A DNA stretch of 40,099 bases. It comes from an uncultured Burkholderiales bacterium (lineage in GTDB: Bacteria > Pseudomonadota > Gammaproteobacteria > Burkholderiales > Burkholderiaceae_E). Under the pieces are notes generated by a model. The model ran no database searches and was not told the DNA's origin. It saw only the letters and a list, made by a program, of their open reading frames with translations. The stretch is taken from assembly GCA_902826305.1 (NCBI GenBank), contig CADEEH010000035.1:1-40099 (forward strand), written 5' to 3'. Of the stretch, positions 1 to 8,688 are shown in pieces. Positions within the stretch are counted from its first letter, which is position 1, and every line of letters begins with the position of its first letter. The position numbers and the translations under genes were made by a program.

Positions 1-62
1 TCGCCGACGCGCGTTCGCTGAACGAGGTCGTGCGCCGGCAGTGCCTGCGCTGGGCCGAGTGA
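1..62 (+). CDS. C-terminal end of an upstream gene (partial)
   Basis: Reading from base 3, an open frame gives about 19 residues ending in LRWAE and stops at TGA 60-62. The next gene starts at 99 on the same strand. The fragment is too short to assign a family. That it is coding is inferred from the GC-rich third positions and the close spacing to the next gene. Confidence 0.4.
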   Translation, partial: ADARSLNEVVRRQCLRWAE

Positions 63-98
63 GCCCGTCGGCACGGCGACAGGCGGCGCGGTTCGAAC

Positions 99-884
99 GT
101 GAGCAATCCCAGGCCGCTTCGGATCGGGTTGTCGGCGCGCCTGCTGCACGCACCGCCCAAGGAACTGGGGTTTCCGGGCAAGACGCTGCAGTACCTGGAA
201 CAGTCGGTCGCACACTGGGTGATGTCACACGGCGCGCTCGCCTACATGATGCCGACGGTATCGGGCACGCTGACCGTGCGAAGGGCGTCGATCTCGCTGC
301 GCGACTACGTGTCGGTGATGGACGGTCTGGTGCTGCAGGGGGGTGCCGACGTCAGCCCGCAGAGTTACGGCGAGTCGGCCGAGAGGCCCGAATGGAGCGG
401 TGACCGGGTCCGTGACCAGTACGAGATCGAACTGCTGTGGGAGTTCCTGATCCAGAACAAGCCGGTGCTCGGCATCTGCCGCGGCGCGCAGCTGATCAAC
501 GTGGCCTGCGGCGGCTCGTTGTACCAGGACATCCTCGAGAAGAACCCCGGCGCCAACGTCCATCGCGACGACACGTTGTACGACGCGTTGCATCACGAGA
601 TCGAGTTCGAACCCGAGTCGCGCCTGGTGGCGTTGTACGAGGGGTCGCGGGGCGGCCGCGTCAACAGCATCCACCACCAGGCGATCCGCAAGCTCGGCAA
701 CGACCTGAGGGTCGAGGCCCGCTCGATCGGTGACGGCATCGTCGAGGCGATCCGCTGGCAGGGTCGGGGATACATGTTCGGCTGCCAGTGGCATCCGGAG
801 TTCCACGGCACGACACCGGACCTGCTCGACGGTGGCCCGATCATGATGGAATTCCTGAACGCGGCGCGCCTGGCGGCCGGCTGA
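99..884 (+). CDS. Class I glutamine amidotransferase-like / gamma-glutamyl-gamma-aminobutyrate hydrolase family (peptidase C26)
   Basis: A 261-residue cytosolic protein with the PuuD-type fold. The nucleophile elbow GICRGAQ places Cys127 as catalytic residue. The C-terminal CQWHPE motif supplies His232 and Glu234, completing the Cys-His-Glu triad. The segment LVLQGGADVSPQSYGE (about 77-92) is the usual active-site loop of this family, which cleaves gamma-glutamyl amides such as gamma-Glu-GABA in polyamine breakdown. No synthetase domain is attached, so it acts as a free hydrolase. The GTG start at 99 gives the standard family N-terminus (RPLRIGLSAR). No puuA, puuB or puuC genes are nearby, so the true substrate is open. 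The next gene follows within 60 bp and may be co-transcribed. Confidence 0.88.
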   Translation: MSNPRPLRIGLSARLLHAPPKELGFPGKTLQYLEQSVAHWVMSHGALAYMMPTVSGTLTVRRASISLRDYVSVMDGLVLQGGADVSPQSYGESAERPEWSGDRVRDQYEIELLWEFLIQNKPVLGICRGAQLINVACGGSLYQDILEKNPGANVHRDDTLYDALHHEIEFEPESRLVALYEGSRGGRVNSIHHQAIRKLGNDLRVEARSIGDGIVEAIRWQGRGYMFGCQWHPEFHGTTPDLLDGGPIMMEFLNAARLAAG

Positions 885-938
885 GGTCGATTGCGGGTCA
901 TCATCGCGCCGAAAGCGGCGCCGTTCGACAATGCCGGC

Positions 939-2561
939 ATGCCACCGTCTCGCGACCCGACAGGTACCGATGCCGACGACGGCCTGGCGCGGGGCCGGGC
1001 GCTGGTGGACGCGCTGCGGCAGCGGCTGGCCCGATCGGGCGGACCGGTGGTGCTGCACGAGACCCACATCTCCTGGGTGCTGCTGGCCGGCGACTCGGCC
1101 TGCAAGATCAAGAAGCCGGTGCGGCTCGACTTCCTGGACTTCCGTTCGCTCGACGCGCGCCGGGCCTGCTGCGAGGAGGAACTGCGCCTGAACCGGCGGC
1201 TCGCGCCGCTGCTCTACCTCGACGTGGCGCCGATCACCGCCGATGACGACGGGCCGCGGTTCGGCGGCACCGGCGAGGTCGTCGAGTATGCGGTCCGGAT
1301 GCGCCGTTTCCCCGGCGACGCGCTGTTCTCGCAGCGGCTGGCCGCCGGTCGCCTCGAGGCGGTCGACGTCGAACGGCTCGCGGTGCGATTGGCCGCGTTC
1401 CACGACCGTTCGCCGAGCGCCGCGGCCAGTGATCGGTTCGGCACGCCGGTGATGATCGAAGCGACGCTGCGCGCCACGCTGCGCCGGTTGCAGACATACA
1501 CCGGACCGATACCGGAGCTGTCCGCGTGGCTCGACCGGCAGGCGGCGGCGCTGCGGCCGCACTGGGACCGCCGCCAACGGGCCGGGCGGGTGCGTGAGGG
1601 CCACGGTGACCTGCACCTGGCCAACGCGATCGTGCTGCCCGGCGAGGTGACGGCGTTTGATTGCCTGGAATTCGATCCGGCGCTGCGCTGGATCGACGTG
1701 ATCGACGACATCGCATTCCTCGCGATGGACCTGATCGCCCACGGTCGCGCCGACCTCGGTTGGCGATTCCTCGGTCGTTACCTGGAGGAGTGTGGTGACT
1801 ACGACGGCCTGACGGTGCTGCGTGTGTACCTCGTGCATCGGGCACTGGTCCGGGCGCTGGTGGCGGCGATCCGGGATCGGCAGCACGGCGGGGCGGACGA
1901 GGACAGCCCTGCACGGCTGGCATCGACCGTCGGCGAGCCGTCGTCGCCCCGGAGCGGTCCCGACTACCTCGGGACCGCGCGACGACTCGCGGCGACCACA
2001 CGCCGTCCCCGGCTGCTGATCACCCGCGGCCTGTCCGGATCGGGCAAGACGGTGCTGTCGCAGGCGCTGGTCGATGCGACCGGCGCCGTGCGTGTTCGCT
2101 CGGACCTGGAGCGCAAGCGACTCCATGGCCTGAAGGCGCTGGAACACTCGAGCGACCCGGCGACGATCTACGGTCACGCGGCCGGCCAGCGCACCTACGA
2201 GCGCTTGCTCGACGTCGCGCGCACCGGGCTCGTGGCCGGGTTCGACATGATCGTCGATGCCACGTTTCTCGCCCGTGCCGACCGCCGGATGTTCGCGCGG
2301 CTCGCCGACGAACTGGGGGCGGGCTTCGCGGTCCTCGAGTGCCGGGCGGCCGAGGTGTTGCTGCGCGAACGGATCCGTCAGCGCGAGCGGCGCGGCGACG
2401 ATGCGTCCGAGGCGACCGATTCGGTGCTGGCCGCCCAGCAACGCGACGACGAGCCGCTCGACGCCGCCGAGGCGGTGCACGCCGTGGTCGTCGACACCGG
2501 GGAAGTGCTGCGGACCGGACAGGTGCTGGCCGCGCTCGACCGGATCATCGGGAGTCGCTGA
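939..2561 (+). CDS. Bifunctional aminoglycoside-phosphotransferase-like / P-loop kinase protein
   Basis: A two-domain fusion of about 540 residues. The N-terminal half is an APH/choline-kinase-like fold with the Brenner motif HGDLHLAN (about 222-229 from this start) and a downstream DxxEFDP-like metal segment (FDCLEFDP). The C-terminal half is a P-loop kinase of the AAA_33/zeta-toxin type, with Walker A GLSGSGKT at about 364-371 and a Walker-B-like MIVDATFL. This architecture is a recognised family of unknown substrate and is not evidence of drug resistance. I chose ATG 939; an in-frame TTG at 891 with GAGG just upstream would add 16 residues and is a real alternative. It lies directly downstream of the amidotransferase gene on the same strand. 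Confidence 0.82.
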   Translation: MPPSRDPTGTDADDGLARGRALVDALRQRLARSGGPVVLHETHISWVLLAGDSACKIKKPVRLDFLDFRSLDARRACCEEELRLNRRLAPLLYLDVAPITADDDGPRFGGTGEVVEYAVRMRRFPGDALFSQRLAAGRLEAVDVERLAVRLAAFHDRSPSAAASDRFGTPVMIEATLRATLRRLQTYTGPIPELSAWLDRQAAALRPHWDRRQRAGRVREGHGDLHLANAIVLPGEVTAFDCLEFDPALRWIDVIDDIAFLAMDLIAHGRADLGWRFLGRYLEECGDYDGLTVLRVYLVHRALVRALVAAIRDRQHGGADEDSPARLASTVGEPSSPRSGPDYLGTARRLAATTRRPRLLITRGLSGSGKTVLSQALVDATGAVRVRSDLERKRLHGLKALEHSSDPATIYGHAAGQRTYERLLDVARTGLVAGFDMIVDATFLARADRRMFARLADELGAGFAVLECRAAEVLLRERIRQRERRGDDASEATDSVLAAQQRDDEPLDAAEAVHAVVVDTGEVLRTGQVLAALDRIIGSR

Positions 2562-2579
2562 ACGCGGTATCCGCGTCGA

Positions 2580-3008
2580 TCACGAACACGCCTGCACCGC
2601 CGCCCGGACCAGGAGCACCGCCCGCTGATGGTGGCGCGACTTGTAGCGCTCGACGATCTCGGTGATGCGCCGGGCCCCGGCGTCGTCGTCGGGGCGGACG
2701 ATCTCGACCAGCCGGCTCGATTCGCTCTGGATGCGACCGCTGTCGTCGCGCCAGCGACCGTCGGCGGCGATGACGGTCAGCCCTTCGGGGAAACGCGGCG
2801 TGATCTCCTCGGCCACGAAGCGTTGCCACTGGGCATCGGTGACCGGACCATGGAGGCCCTGCAGGCCGAAGAACATCCGGTCCTGCACGCGGCGCTCGCA
2901 GCGTGCGTCGATGTCGGACGGGTCGTGTGCGCCGAGGTCGTGCGCCGCGATCCAGCCGCAGCATGCCAGCAGCACGAGCAGGACCCAGGGTGAGCGGGGG
3001 ACGATCAT
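2580..3008 (-). CDS. DUF3574 exported/lipoprotein-like protein
   Basis: A 142-residue protein. It has a hydrophobic N-terminus (SPWVLLVLLACCGW) that looks like a signal sequence, with a loose lipobox ending at Cys16 or Cys17. The mature part carries the DUF3574 pattern: DRMFFGL, then VTDAQWQRFVAEEITPRFP, GLTVIAADGRW, an E-S-S-R-LVEIV strand and ERYKSRHHQRAVL near the end. The family has no established biochemical function. ATG 3008 has GGAG eight bases upstream; the frame stays open further upstream but has no comparable start. It converges with the kinase-fusion gene (18 bp gap) and diverges from the AraC regulator, which could control it. Confidence 0.75.
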   Translation of the reverse strand: MIVPRSPWVLLVLLACCGWIAAHDLGAHDPSDIDARCERRVQDRMFFGLQGLHGPVTDAQWQRFVAEEITPRFPEGLTVIAADGRWRDDSGRIQSESSRLVEIVRPDDDAGARRITEIVERYKSRHHQRAVLLVRAAVQACS

Positions 3009-3115
3009 CGCGATTCTCCGAAGGCTGCGAGCCGCACCGGACACCGACGCCAGGCTCGCTCGAACCGGATGATCGAACGCGACGGTGCTCAGGGATTGCA
3101 GATTCGCGACAAACC

Positions 3116-3159
3116 TCCCGTCGTGTCCCGCCAATGCGGTAATCGGCGCCACGACGGGA
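3116..3159. promoter_or_regulatory. 10-bp inverted repeat in divergent promoter region
   Basis: TCCCGTCGTG at 3116-3125 is matched by its exact reverse complement CACGACGGGA at 3150-3159. The 24-base spacer contains its own small repeat, CCGC-CAAT-GCGG. It lies between the DUF3574 gene and the AraC regulator, where an operator would be expected. No protein can be assigned to it from sequence alone. Confidence 0.4.
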
Positions 3160-3233
3160 CCACGGTCCTACCGACAACCGGTGCCGCGGGTGCAATGCTG
3201 CGGCGTTCACAAACCGGCACGAGAGGTGCAACC

Positions 3234-4172
3234 ATGGATCTCGAGCAGACGAACGACCGCACCAACACACGGATGTCGACGCTGCCGGTACCGGAAGTGC
3301 TGCGGCCCTACGTGAACGGACTGCTGGCGATGGACTGCCGGTTCGACGTCCCGGCGTGGCATCGCGGCTGCCCGTGTGATTCGTTCATGCTGACGTTGCT
3401 CGACGAGAGCCCGCTGGTCTGCCGCGACGGCAGTCCGGTCGGCGAAGCACGCGCGGTCGTGTGTGGCGTGCGTCGCCAGGGTGTCGACTTCGACAGCGAA
3501 GGCGAGGGCAGTGCGCTGGTCGCGTTGCTGACGCCGCTGGGATTCGTCACCGTGCTCGGCGGGGCACACGATCCCCAGGCCGGTGAGCGATATGCGCTGG
3601 AACGCCTGATGACCCATCGGCAGGAACACCGTCTGCGCGGCCACGCGATGGCGGGTACCGACCGGTTGCAGCGGCTGCATCGCTTCGCCGGCTGGCTCGA
3701 GACCCGCGTGCGGGACGGGAAAGTGCACGACGAGCGTGCGCTTCGCACCGGCCGCGCGGCACAGGCGCTGGCCAAGGACCACGAGGCAGGCCTCGATTCG
3801 ATCGCCGGGCGGATCGGACTGACCCGGCGCCAGCTCGAGCGCGACTTCCGTCGTTATCTCGGCGTGTCGCCCGCGCACTACGTGCGCAACGTGCGCTTGC
3901 AGGGTGCACTGGCGGCGCTGGGCGACGGCCAGTCTCCGGCCTTCGTGGCCAGTGACTGGGGCTTCAGCGACCAGTCGCACATGACCCGCGCGATGAACGA
4001 GGCGGTCGGCAGCACGCCCAGCGCGCTGGCGCGCTCGTTGCGTCATCCGACTCATCGCCGGTTGCGCGACGCACTGGGAGGGCGCACGGTCCTGCTGCCG
4101 CGTATCCGCCCGGCGATGCCGGCGCGCACGTCGCCGATGCGGCCGGGCCGACCGGGTGTGCACGTCGAATGA
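3234..4172 (+). CDS. AraC-family transcriptional regulator
   Basis: A 312-residue regulator. The C-terminal AraC/XylS domain (about 180-270) has two helix-turn-helix units: the first around LDSIAGRIGLTRRQLERDF (187-205), the second around AFVASDWGFSDQSHMTRAM (236-254). A GVSPAHYVRNVRL linker helix (210-222) lies between them. The N-terminal 150 residues form a cysteine-containing sensor-like region (Cys35, Cys46, Cys48, Cys63, Cys77) that I cannot assign to a ligand class. The C-terminus extends about 40 basic, proline-rich residues beyond the DNA-binding domain. ATG 3234 is chosen because GAGAGGTG sits just upstream; the open frame continues to 3069 without a better start. The gene diverges from the DUF3574 gene. 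Confidence 0.88.
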   Translation: MDLEQTNDRTNTRMSTLPVPEVLRPYVNGLLAMDCRFDVPAWHRGCPCDSFMLTLLDESPLVCRDGSPVGEARAVVCGVRRQGVDFDSEGEGSALVALLTPLGFVTVLGGAHDPQAGERYALERLMTHRQEHRLRGHAMAGTDRLQRLHRFAGWLETRVRDGKVHDERALRTGRAAQALAKDHEAGLDSIAGRIGLTRRQLERDFRRYLGVSPAHYVRNVRLQGALAALGDGQSPAFVASDWGFSDQSHMTRAMNEAVGSTPSALARSLRHPTHRRLRDALGGRTVLLPRIRPAMPARTSPMRPGRPGVHVE

Positions 4173-4226
4173 AGCGGCGGCAGGGACGCGGCCGATGATC
4201 GGGCCGGACCGGCGGACCGGTCCCGT

Positions 4227-4889
4227 TCAGCAGCGGCCCGCGGCCAGCGATCGTGCCCGCACCAGGTCGCCGGCCAGCTCGCGCTCCAGGCGTGCCCCGA
4301 GCAAGTCGCTGTCCTCGTCGTCCCCCGGCGTGACTGCGGTGGCCCCGGTCGCCCCCGGTGGGTAACCGGCGAGCGAGGCGGCGAGCGAGCGCAGGCTGCA
4401 TCGGTCGGTGACGCAGGCGGCGCAAGGGGCACCGCTTGCGGCGGTCGCGGTGCCGGCGGCGTTCAGCGCGACCAGCCTCAGCGGCGGTGTGTCGGCAAGA
4501 CGGACGACCAGCGCCGCGATCGCGGCGCCCGCGCCGTCGCCCACGAGCACCACCGGTCGCGGCGCGGAGAATCGGCGCAACAGCTCGCCATGCAGGCGGG
4601 CGGCGTGGGCGACCGTGAGCACACGTGCCGGCGCCTCCGGCGGCGAGGCGCCGTGACCCGGCAGGTCCCAGGCGAACATGCGCCAGTGACGAGCCAGCGG
4701 ACCGTCGAACAGCTCGCGCAGCCGGCCGAGGTTCGAGTCGATGTCATGGGTGAGCCACAGATCGGCCGCGGCGGCCCGGTTGCCGCCGCACCACACGGCC
4801 AGTCCACGGTGGACACGCAGTGACGGCGGGCGTATCGCGCCGGTGCGGGCGGCAATCGGCTGATCGGTTCGTCGAGACACGGCAGGCAT
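4227..4889 (-). CDS. Alpha/beta-hydrolase-fold protein lacking the canonical nucleophile
   Basis: 220 residues with the early half of an alpha/beta-hydrolase: an RMFAWDLPGHGAS strand and oxyanion region (70-82), then VVLVGDGAGAAIAAL at the nucleophile elbow. In G-x-Nu-x-G the central residue is Gly119 (GDGAG, 117-121), so no Ser, Cys or Asp nucleophile is present. The family is normally 250-300 residues. Here the C-terminal third, which should carry the acid and His, is short and contains a cysteine-rich stretch (CAACVTDRC). The gene may encode a non-catalytic homologue or be decaying. It converges with the AraC gene and lies downstream of the hydrolase-LuxR gene on the same strand. No clear ribosome binding site precedes ATG 4889. 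Confidence 0.6.
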   Translation of the reverse strand: MPAVSRRTDQPIAARTGAIRPPSLRVHRGLAVWCGGNRAAAADLWLTHDIDSNLGRLRELFDGPLARHWRMFAWDLPGHGASPPEAPARVLTVAHAARLHGELLRRFSAPRPVVLVGDGAGAAIAALVVRLADTPPLRLVALNAAGTATAASGAPCAACVTDRCSLRSLAASLAGYPPGATGATAVTPGDDEDSDLLGARLERELAGDLVRARSLAAGRC

Positions 4890-5070
4890 GCGACGATTCT
4901 GAACGGGGTCTCGACCGGCCGGACCGAGACCGGCGTCCCGGATCGAGCCCGCGGCGGCTTCCAGCGCCCGCCGGAGCAGTGTCTGGCGGGACCGTTGTCC
5001 CGGTTCGGGATCGTCGGCGGGCGGGCGGACCCGCGCGACGCGTCGGGCGCCCCCAGGGCGTCAGCAGGCC

Positions 5071-6147
5071 CTAACGCGCGGCGCGCCCGAACCCGGCCTC
5101 GCGGGCCAGCACGATCGCCTGCGCACGATTCTCGACCTGCAGGCCGGCAAAGATCGCCGTGATGTGGTTGCGGACGGTCTTCTGGCTCAACCCGAGCACC
5201 GCGGCGATCTGTGCGTTGTCCCGACCCTGCGCGATCAGTTCGAGCAGTTCACGCTGCCGTTCGGTGAGTCCGTCGAACCGAGCGAGCCCGGTCTGCCGGG
5301 AGACCGGCAGGAACGACAGCACCTCGTCGATCCAGCGTTTCCAGCCCGGTTCGTGTTCGAGCAGCAGGTGGTTCTGGCTTTCGATCGGCACGAAACGTGC
5401 GTTGGGAATCGAGGTCGCCAGCAGCCGGCCCTCCTCGAACGGCTGGCGCACGTCGCGCCGGCTGTGCAGCACCAGTGTCGGGCAACGCACCTTGGCCAGC
5501 AGCGACTGGACGTCGATCACCGCGAACTCGCGCATGAACCGGACCGCGTTCGCGGGCGAGGTCGAGATCCGCTCCAGTTCGTTGAACCAGCGGTGCTGCT
5601 CCGGGGTGCCGCCGGGGATGAACTGCGTCGTGAAGAACTGGCGGAACGCCGGATCCTGCTTGCCCCAGCCGAGTTCGACCAGCTTGAGCATCATGTCGGC
5701 TTCTTCGCGATCGTGCGACGTGTTGGAACGGGTCAGTCGCCCGCGGGCGTAGCCGCCGTGCAGGACCAGGTGTGTGACCCGTTCCGGGTGCCGGACCGCA
5801 TAGGCGATCGCAATCGAGGCGCCCTGGGAGATGCCGAGCAGCGCGAAGCGCTCGCCGCCGGTGGCGTCGGCCACCGTCTCCAGGTCGCGGACCCAGGATT
5901 CGAACGACAGGTCGGGCACGTCCCAGTCGGACAACCCGCAGCCGCGTTCGTCGTACCGCACGAAGGTCGCCCGCTGCGACAACGAATGCAGCAGGTGGCT
6001 CCAGATCGGGCTTTCCCAGTCGTATTCGAGGTGGCTCAGCCAGGTGGCCGCCTTGATCAGGACCGGGCCGCTGCCGCTGCTCGCCCAGGCGAGGCGGGCT
6101 CCGTCATGGCTGCGGCAGAACCGGATCTGCTGCTGCAACGGTCCCAT
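5071..6147 (-). CDS. Alpha/beta-hydrolase fused to a LuxR-type helix-turn-helix (one-component regulator)
   Basis: A 358-residue protein. Residues 1 to about 285 form an alpha/beta-hydrolase with a complete triad: Ser107 in GISQG, Asp232 in HSRRDVRQP, and His260 in SQNHLLLEHEP. Residues 290-355 form a LuxR/GerE DNA-binding domain: LTERQRELLELIAQGRDNAQIA, then LSQKTVRNHITAIFAGLQV. This architecture is known for regulators in which the hydrolase domain probably senses or processes a small ester or lactone-like signal; the ligand here is unknown. ATG 6147 has AAGGAA eight bases upstream on the minus strand, and the longer open frame above it is not protein-like. It diverges from the cardiolipin synthase gene 189 bp away, a plausible target. 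Confidence 0.87.
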   Translation of the reverse strand: MGPLQQQIRFCRSHDGARLAWASSGSGPVLIKAATWLSHLEYDWESPIWSHLLHSLSQRATFVRYDERGCGLSDWDVPDLSFESWVRDLETVADATGGERFALLGISQGASIAIAYAVRHPERVTHLVLHGGYARGRLTRSNTSHDREEADMMLKLVELGWGKQDPAFRQFFTTQFIPGGTPEQHRWFNELERISTSPANAVRFMREFAVIDVQSLLAKVRCPTLVLHSRRDVRQPFEEGRLLATSIPNARFVPIESQNHLLLEHEPGWKRWIDEVLSFLPVSRQTGLARFDGLTERQRELLELIAQGRDNAQIAAVLGLSQKTVRNHITAIFAGLQVENRAQAIVLAREAGFGRAAR

Positions 6148-6336
6148 CGAACGATTCCTTCGACGCTTCGACCGAACTATAGCCCCATTCCACGGTCGCG
6201 TGACCGTTGTTGCCGGCGAGTGCGCGCGGCGCGTGGCATCATGCGCGCGGAGTTTCACGATGCGGATGAATCGACCGGGAACCGGCCGCCGGGTTGCGTC
6301 GATCAGCGACGTCCGGGCGCACGGATCGACGAGCAG

Positions 6337-7746
6337 ATGAACGACATCGACAACGACTGGGGACCGCTGTCCTGGCTGTCGCCGATCGAACACGGCCTGT
6401 TCGTGATGATCGGGCTGCTGATGTACGTGCTGATCACGCGGATCTCGCACCAGCATCGTCATCCGTCCGCGGCGATCGCCTGGGTGGTCGTGATCATCGC
6501 GTTTCCGTATCTCGGCATGCCGCTGTTCCTGCTCTTCGGCACGCGCAAGTTCCCGCGACCCAAGCGGCTGGGGCGGCGGCGCGAGGTGCGGCGAACCGTG
6601 CCGGGCGCGCCGGCGTGGGCGGTCGATCTGCTGGCCGCGATGGACGTCGCCGGTCCGACGCCCAACACCTCGATCGTGTTCCACGAGGACGGTCGCGACG
6701 CGCGCGACACGCTGCTGGCGATGATCGACGGGGCGAGCGCCCGGATCGACGCCTGCACGTTCATCCTCGGCAACGACGAGATCGGACGCTCGCTGATCGA
6801 TGCCTTGTCACGCGCGGCGCGGCGCGGCGTGACCGTAAGGCTGCTGCTCGATGCGATCGGCAGCCTGAAGGCGCCGCGTGTGCCGCTGCGCGATCTGCGC
6901 ACCGCCGGCGCCCAGGTGCGCTGGTTCATGCCGTTGCTGCACAATCCGCTGCGCGGCCGGATCAACCTGCGCAACCACCGCAAGCTGGTGATCATCGACG
7001 GCTCGACGATGTGGGGCGGCGGTCGCAACCTCGCCGACGAATATTTCATCGACCCGACCGGAAAGCCGGGATGGATCGACCTGAGCGTGGTCACCACGGG
7101 AGCACTGGCCGCCCGGGGCACCACGCTGTTCGAGCGCGACTGGCAGGCGGCGAGCGGTCGGATCAGCGGTGCCGATACGGTGGTCGGGCCCGCGCTCGAA
7201 CCCGGGCCGGGTGCGCTCGCGCAACTGGTGCCCAGCGGACCCGATCACTCGGACGACACGGTCTACTCGCTGATGCTTGCCGCCGCGTATCGCGCCGAGC
7301 GTCGGTTGCTCGCCGTGACGCCGTATTTCGTTCCCGACGACGCGCTGCTGTCGGCCTGGTGCATCGCCGCCCGGCGGGGTGTGCAGGTCACGCTGGTGCT
7401 GCCGCGCCGGTCGAACCACCTGACCGCCGACTGGGCGCGCGAGCGCGGCCTGCGCATGCTCGCCGAGGCCGGGGCGTCGATCCGGTTGCACGCAGGGATG
7501 ATCCACGGCAAGGTGATGGTGGTCGACGAGGCGCTCGCCTTGTGTGGTTCGGTCAACATCGACGGGCGCAGCCTGTTCCTGAACTACGAACTGACGACCG
7601 CGTTCTACGGCGCGGCCGAGATCGGCTGGCTGGCGCGTTGGACCGAGCAGCTCGCCGAGCGCTCGGCCGCGTATCGACCGAGCCGTCCGCCCTGGTGGCG
7701 CGACGTGTTCGAAGGGATCGTCCGCGCGGTCGCGTTCCAGCTCTGA
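6337..7746 (+). CDS. cls: Cardiolipin synthase (phospholipase D superfamily)
   Basis: A 469-residue membrane enzyme that makes cardiolipin from phosphatidylglycerol. Two N-terminal membrane segments (about 18-36 and 45-68) precede two PLD catalytic motifs: HxK-D at His214, Lys216, Asp221 (NHRKLVIIDG) and His390, Lys392, Asp397 (IHGKVMVVDE). Each is followed by a GG or GS-N element (WGGGRNLADEYF; CGSVNIDGRSLFLNYE). Length and order match bacterial ClsA-type enzymes. ATG 6337 starts just before the first membrane segment; an in-frame ATG at 6241 would add a 32-residue hydrophilic leader and cannot be excluded. It diverges from the hydrolase-LuxR regulator. Confidence 0.92.
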   Translation: MNDIDNDWGPLSWLSPIEHGLFVMIGLLMYVLITRISHQHRHPSAAIAWVVVIIAFPYLGMPLFLLFGTRKFPRPKRLGRRREVRRTVPGAPAWAVDLLAAMDVAGPTPNTSIVFHEDGRDARDTLLAMIDGASARIDACTFILGNDEIGRSLIDALSRAARRGVTVRLLLDAIGSLKAPRVPLRDLRTAGAQVRWFMPLLHNPLRGRINLRNHRKLVIIDGSTMWGGGRNLADEYFIDPTGKPGWIDLSVVTTGALAARGTTLFERDWQAASGRISGADTVVGPALEPGPGALAQLVPSGPDHSDDTVYSLMLAAAYRAERRLLAVTPYFVPDDALLSAWCIAARRGVQVTLVLPRRSNHLTADWARERGLRMLAEAGASIRLHAGMIHGKVMVVDEALALCGSVNIDGRSLFLNYELTTAFYGAAEIGWLARWTEQLAERSAAYRPSRPPWWRDVFEGIVRAVAFQL

Positions 7747-7769
7747 GAACGGCGCGGCTGTGGCGCGGG

Positions 7770-8609
7770 TCAGGGCCGTGTGAACACACCCTGGACCACG
7801 CGGATCCTGTTCTCGGCGAGATTGCGCAGCTGGTTCGAGAACATCGCCCCGAACGACTGGCCGAGCAGCAGGTGAAGCCCCAGCGCGGGCATCGGCCCGT
7901 TCCTGATCGCGGCCACCCGGTCCCGGAACCAGCGCGTGACCGCCGTCGTCTCGTCGACCCAGTCCAGGTTGACGAAGCCGGCGCCGAGGATCGCCCGATG
8001 CATCGCCGAAGGCGACAGCAGGTGGCTGAGCCCGGCCATCCGTGCCCAGGGCACCGGCAGATGGATCGGTTCGACCGGTCCCGCGGTGATCTCGTGCAGC
8101 GCCAGCCGGCCGCCCGGGCGCAGCACGCGCGACACCTCGGCGAACAGCCGGTCCTTGTCCGCGATGTTCATCGTCGCGTGTTGCAGCCAGACCAGGTCGA
8201 AGCGGCGATCGGCGAACGACATCTCCAGCGCGTTGCCCTGTTCGAAGCGGACCTTGTCGTCCAGATCGACGCGTGCGGTCAGCGCGGTGCCGACCCGGCA
8301 ATAACTCTCGGTCAGGTCGAGGACGACGACGCGGCAGCCGAAGGTCGACGCCAGCGCACGCGCCGCGCCGCCGATCCCGCCGCCCACGTCGAGCACCTCC
8401 ATGCCTTCGGCGATCCGCGCGCGATGCGCGAGCTCGAGGGTCGCCGACTTGCCGCGACTGTGGAACTGGTCGATCGGCGCCAGGTCCTCGGCACGCAGCG
8501 CATCGAGGTCAGCGCCCGAGTCGAGCAGTGCCTGAAGGATTCGCTTCTCGAGATCGGGTTGGTCGTAGTGCTCGCTGATCGCCTTGTAGTCGAATCGAGC
8601 CGATGACAT
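7770..8609 (-). CDS. Class I SAM-dependent methyltransferase
   Basis: 279 residues with a Rossmann-type methyltransferase core. Motif I is VLDVGGGIGGAARALA (72-87), followed by the acidic strand end VVVLDLTESY, motif II-like FDLVWLQHATMNI, and the post-motif LRPGGRLALHEI. The N-terminus (FDYKAISEHYDQPDLEKRIL) and the GAGF segment resemble small-molecule N- or C-methyltransferases of the UbiE/glycine-sarcosine methyltransferase group. The substrate cannot be named. Its 3' end converges with cls. Upstream on the same strand is glutathione reductase, 79 bp away, so they may be separate units. ATG 8609 is preceded at some distance by GGGAGA. Confidence 0.85.
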   Translation of the reverse strand: MSSARFDYKAISEHYDQPDLEKRILQALLDSGADLDALRAEDLAPIDQFHSRGKSATLELAHRARIAEGMEVLDVGGGIGGAARALASTFGCRVVVLDLTESYCRVGTALTARVDLDDKVRFEQGNALEMSFADRRFDLVWLQHATMNIADKDRLFAEVSRVLRPGGRLALHEITAGPVEPIHLPVPWARMAGLSHLLSPSAMHRAILGAGFVNLDWVDETTAVTRWFRDRVAAIRNGPMPALGLHLLLGQSFGAMFSNQLRNLAENRIRVVQGVFTRP

Positions 8610-8688
8610 CGTCGTTTGGATCTCCCGCAGGCCGACATTAACAGTTCATCGGGGACTGGGGTAGGCCAGTGTCGATACGGCGCGACGT

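Noticed and set aside
225-2480. A 751-codon open frame on the minus strand opposite the amidotransferase and kinase-fusion genes
   Set aside because: No recognisable motif and a typical antisense composition; both plus-strand genes have intact catalytic motifs.
939-2561. Aminoglycoside resistance gene
   Set aside because: The APH-like domain is part of a widespread fusion with a P-loop kinase. Nothing in the sequence or context indicates drug modification.
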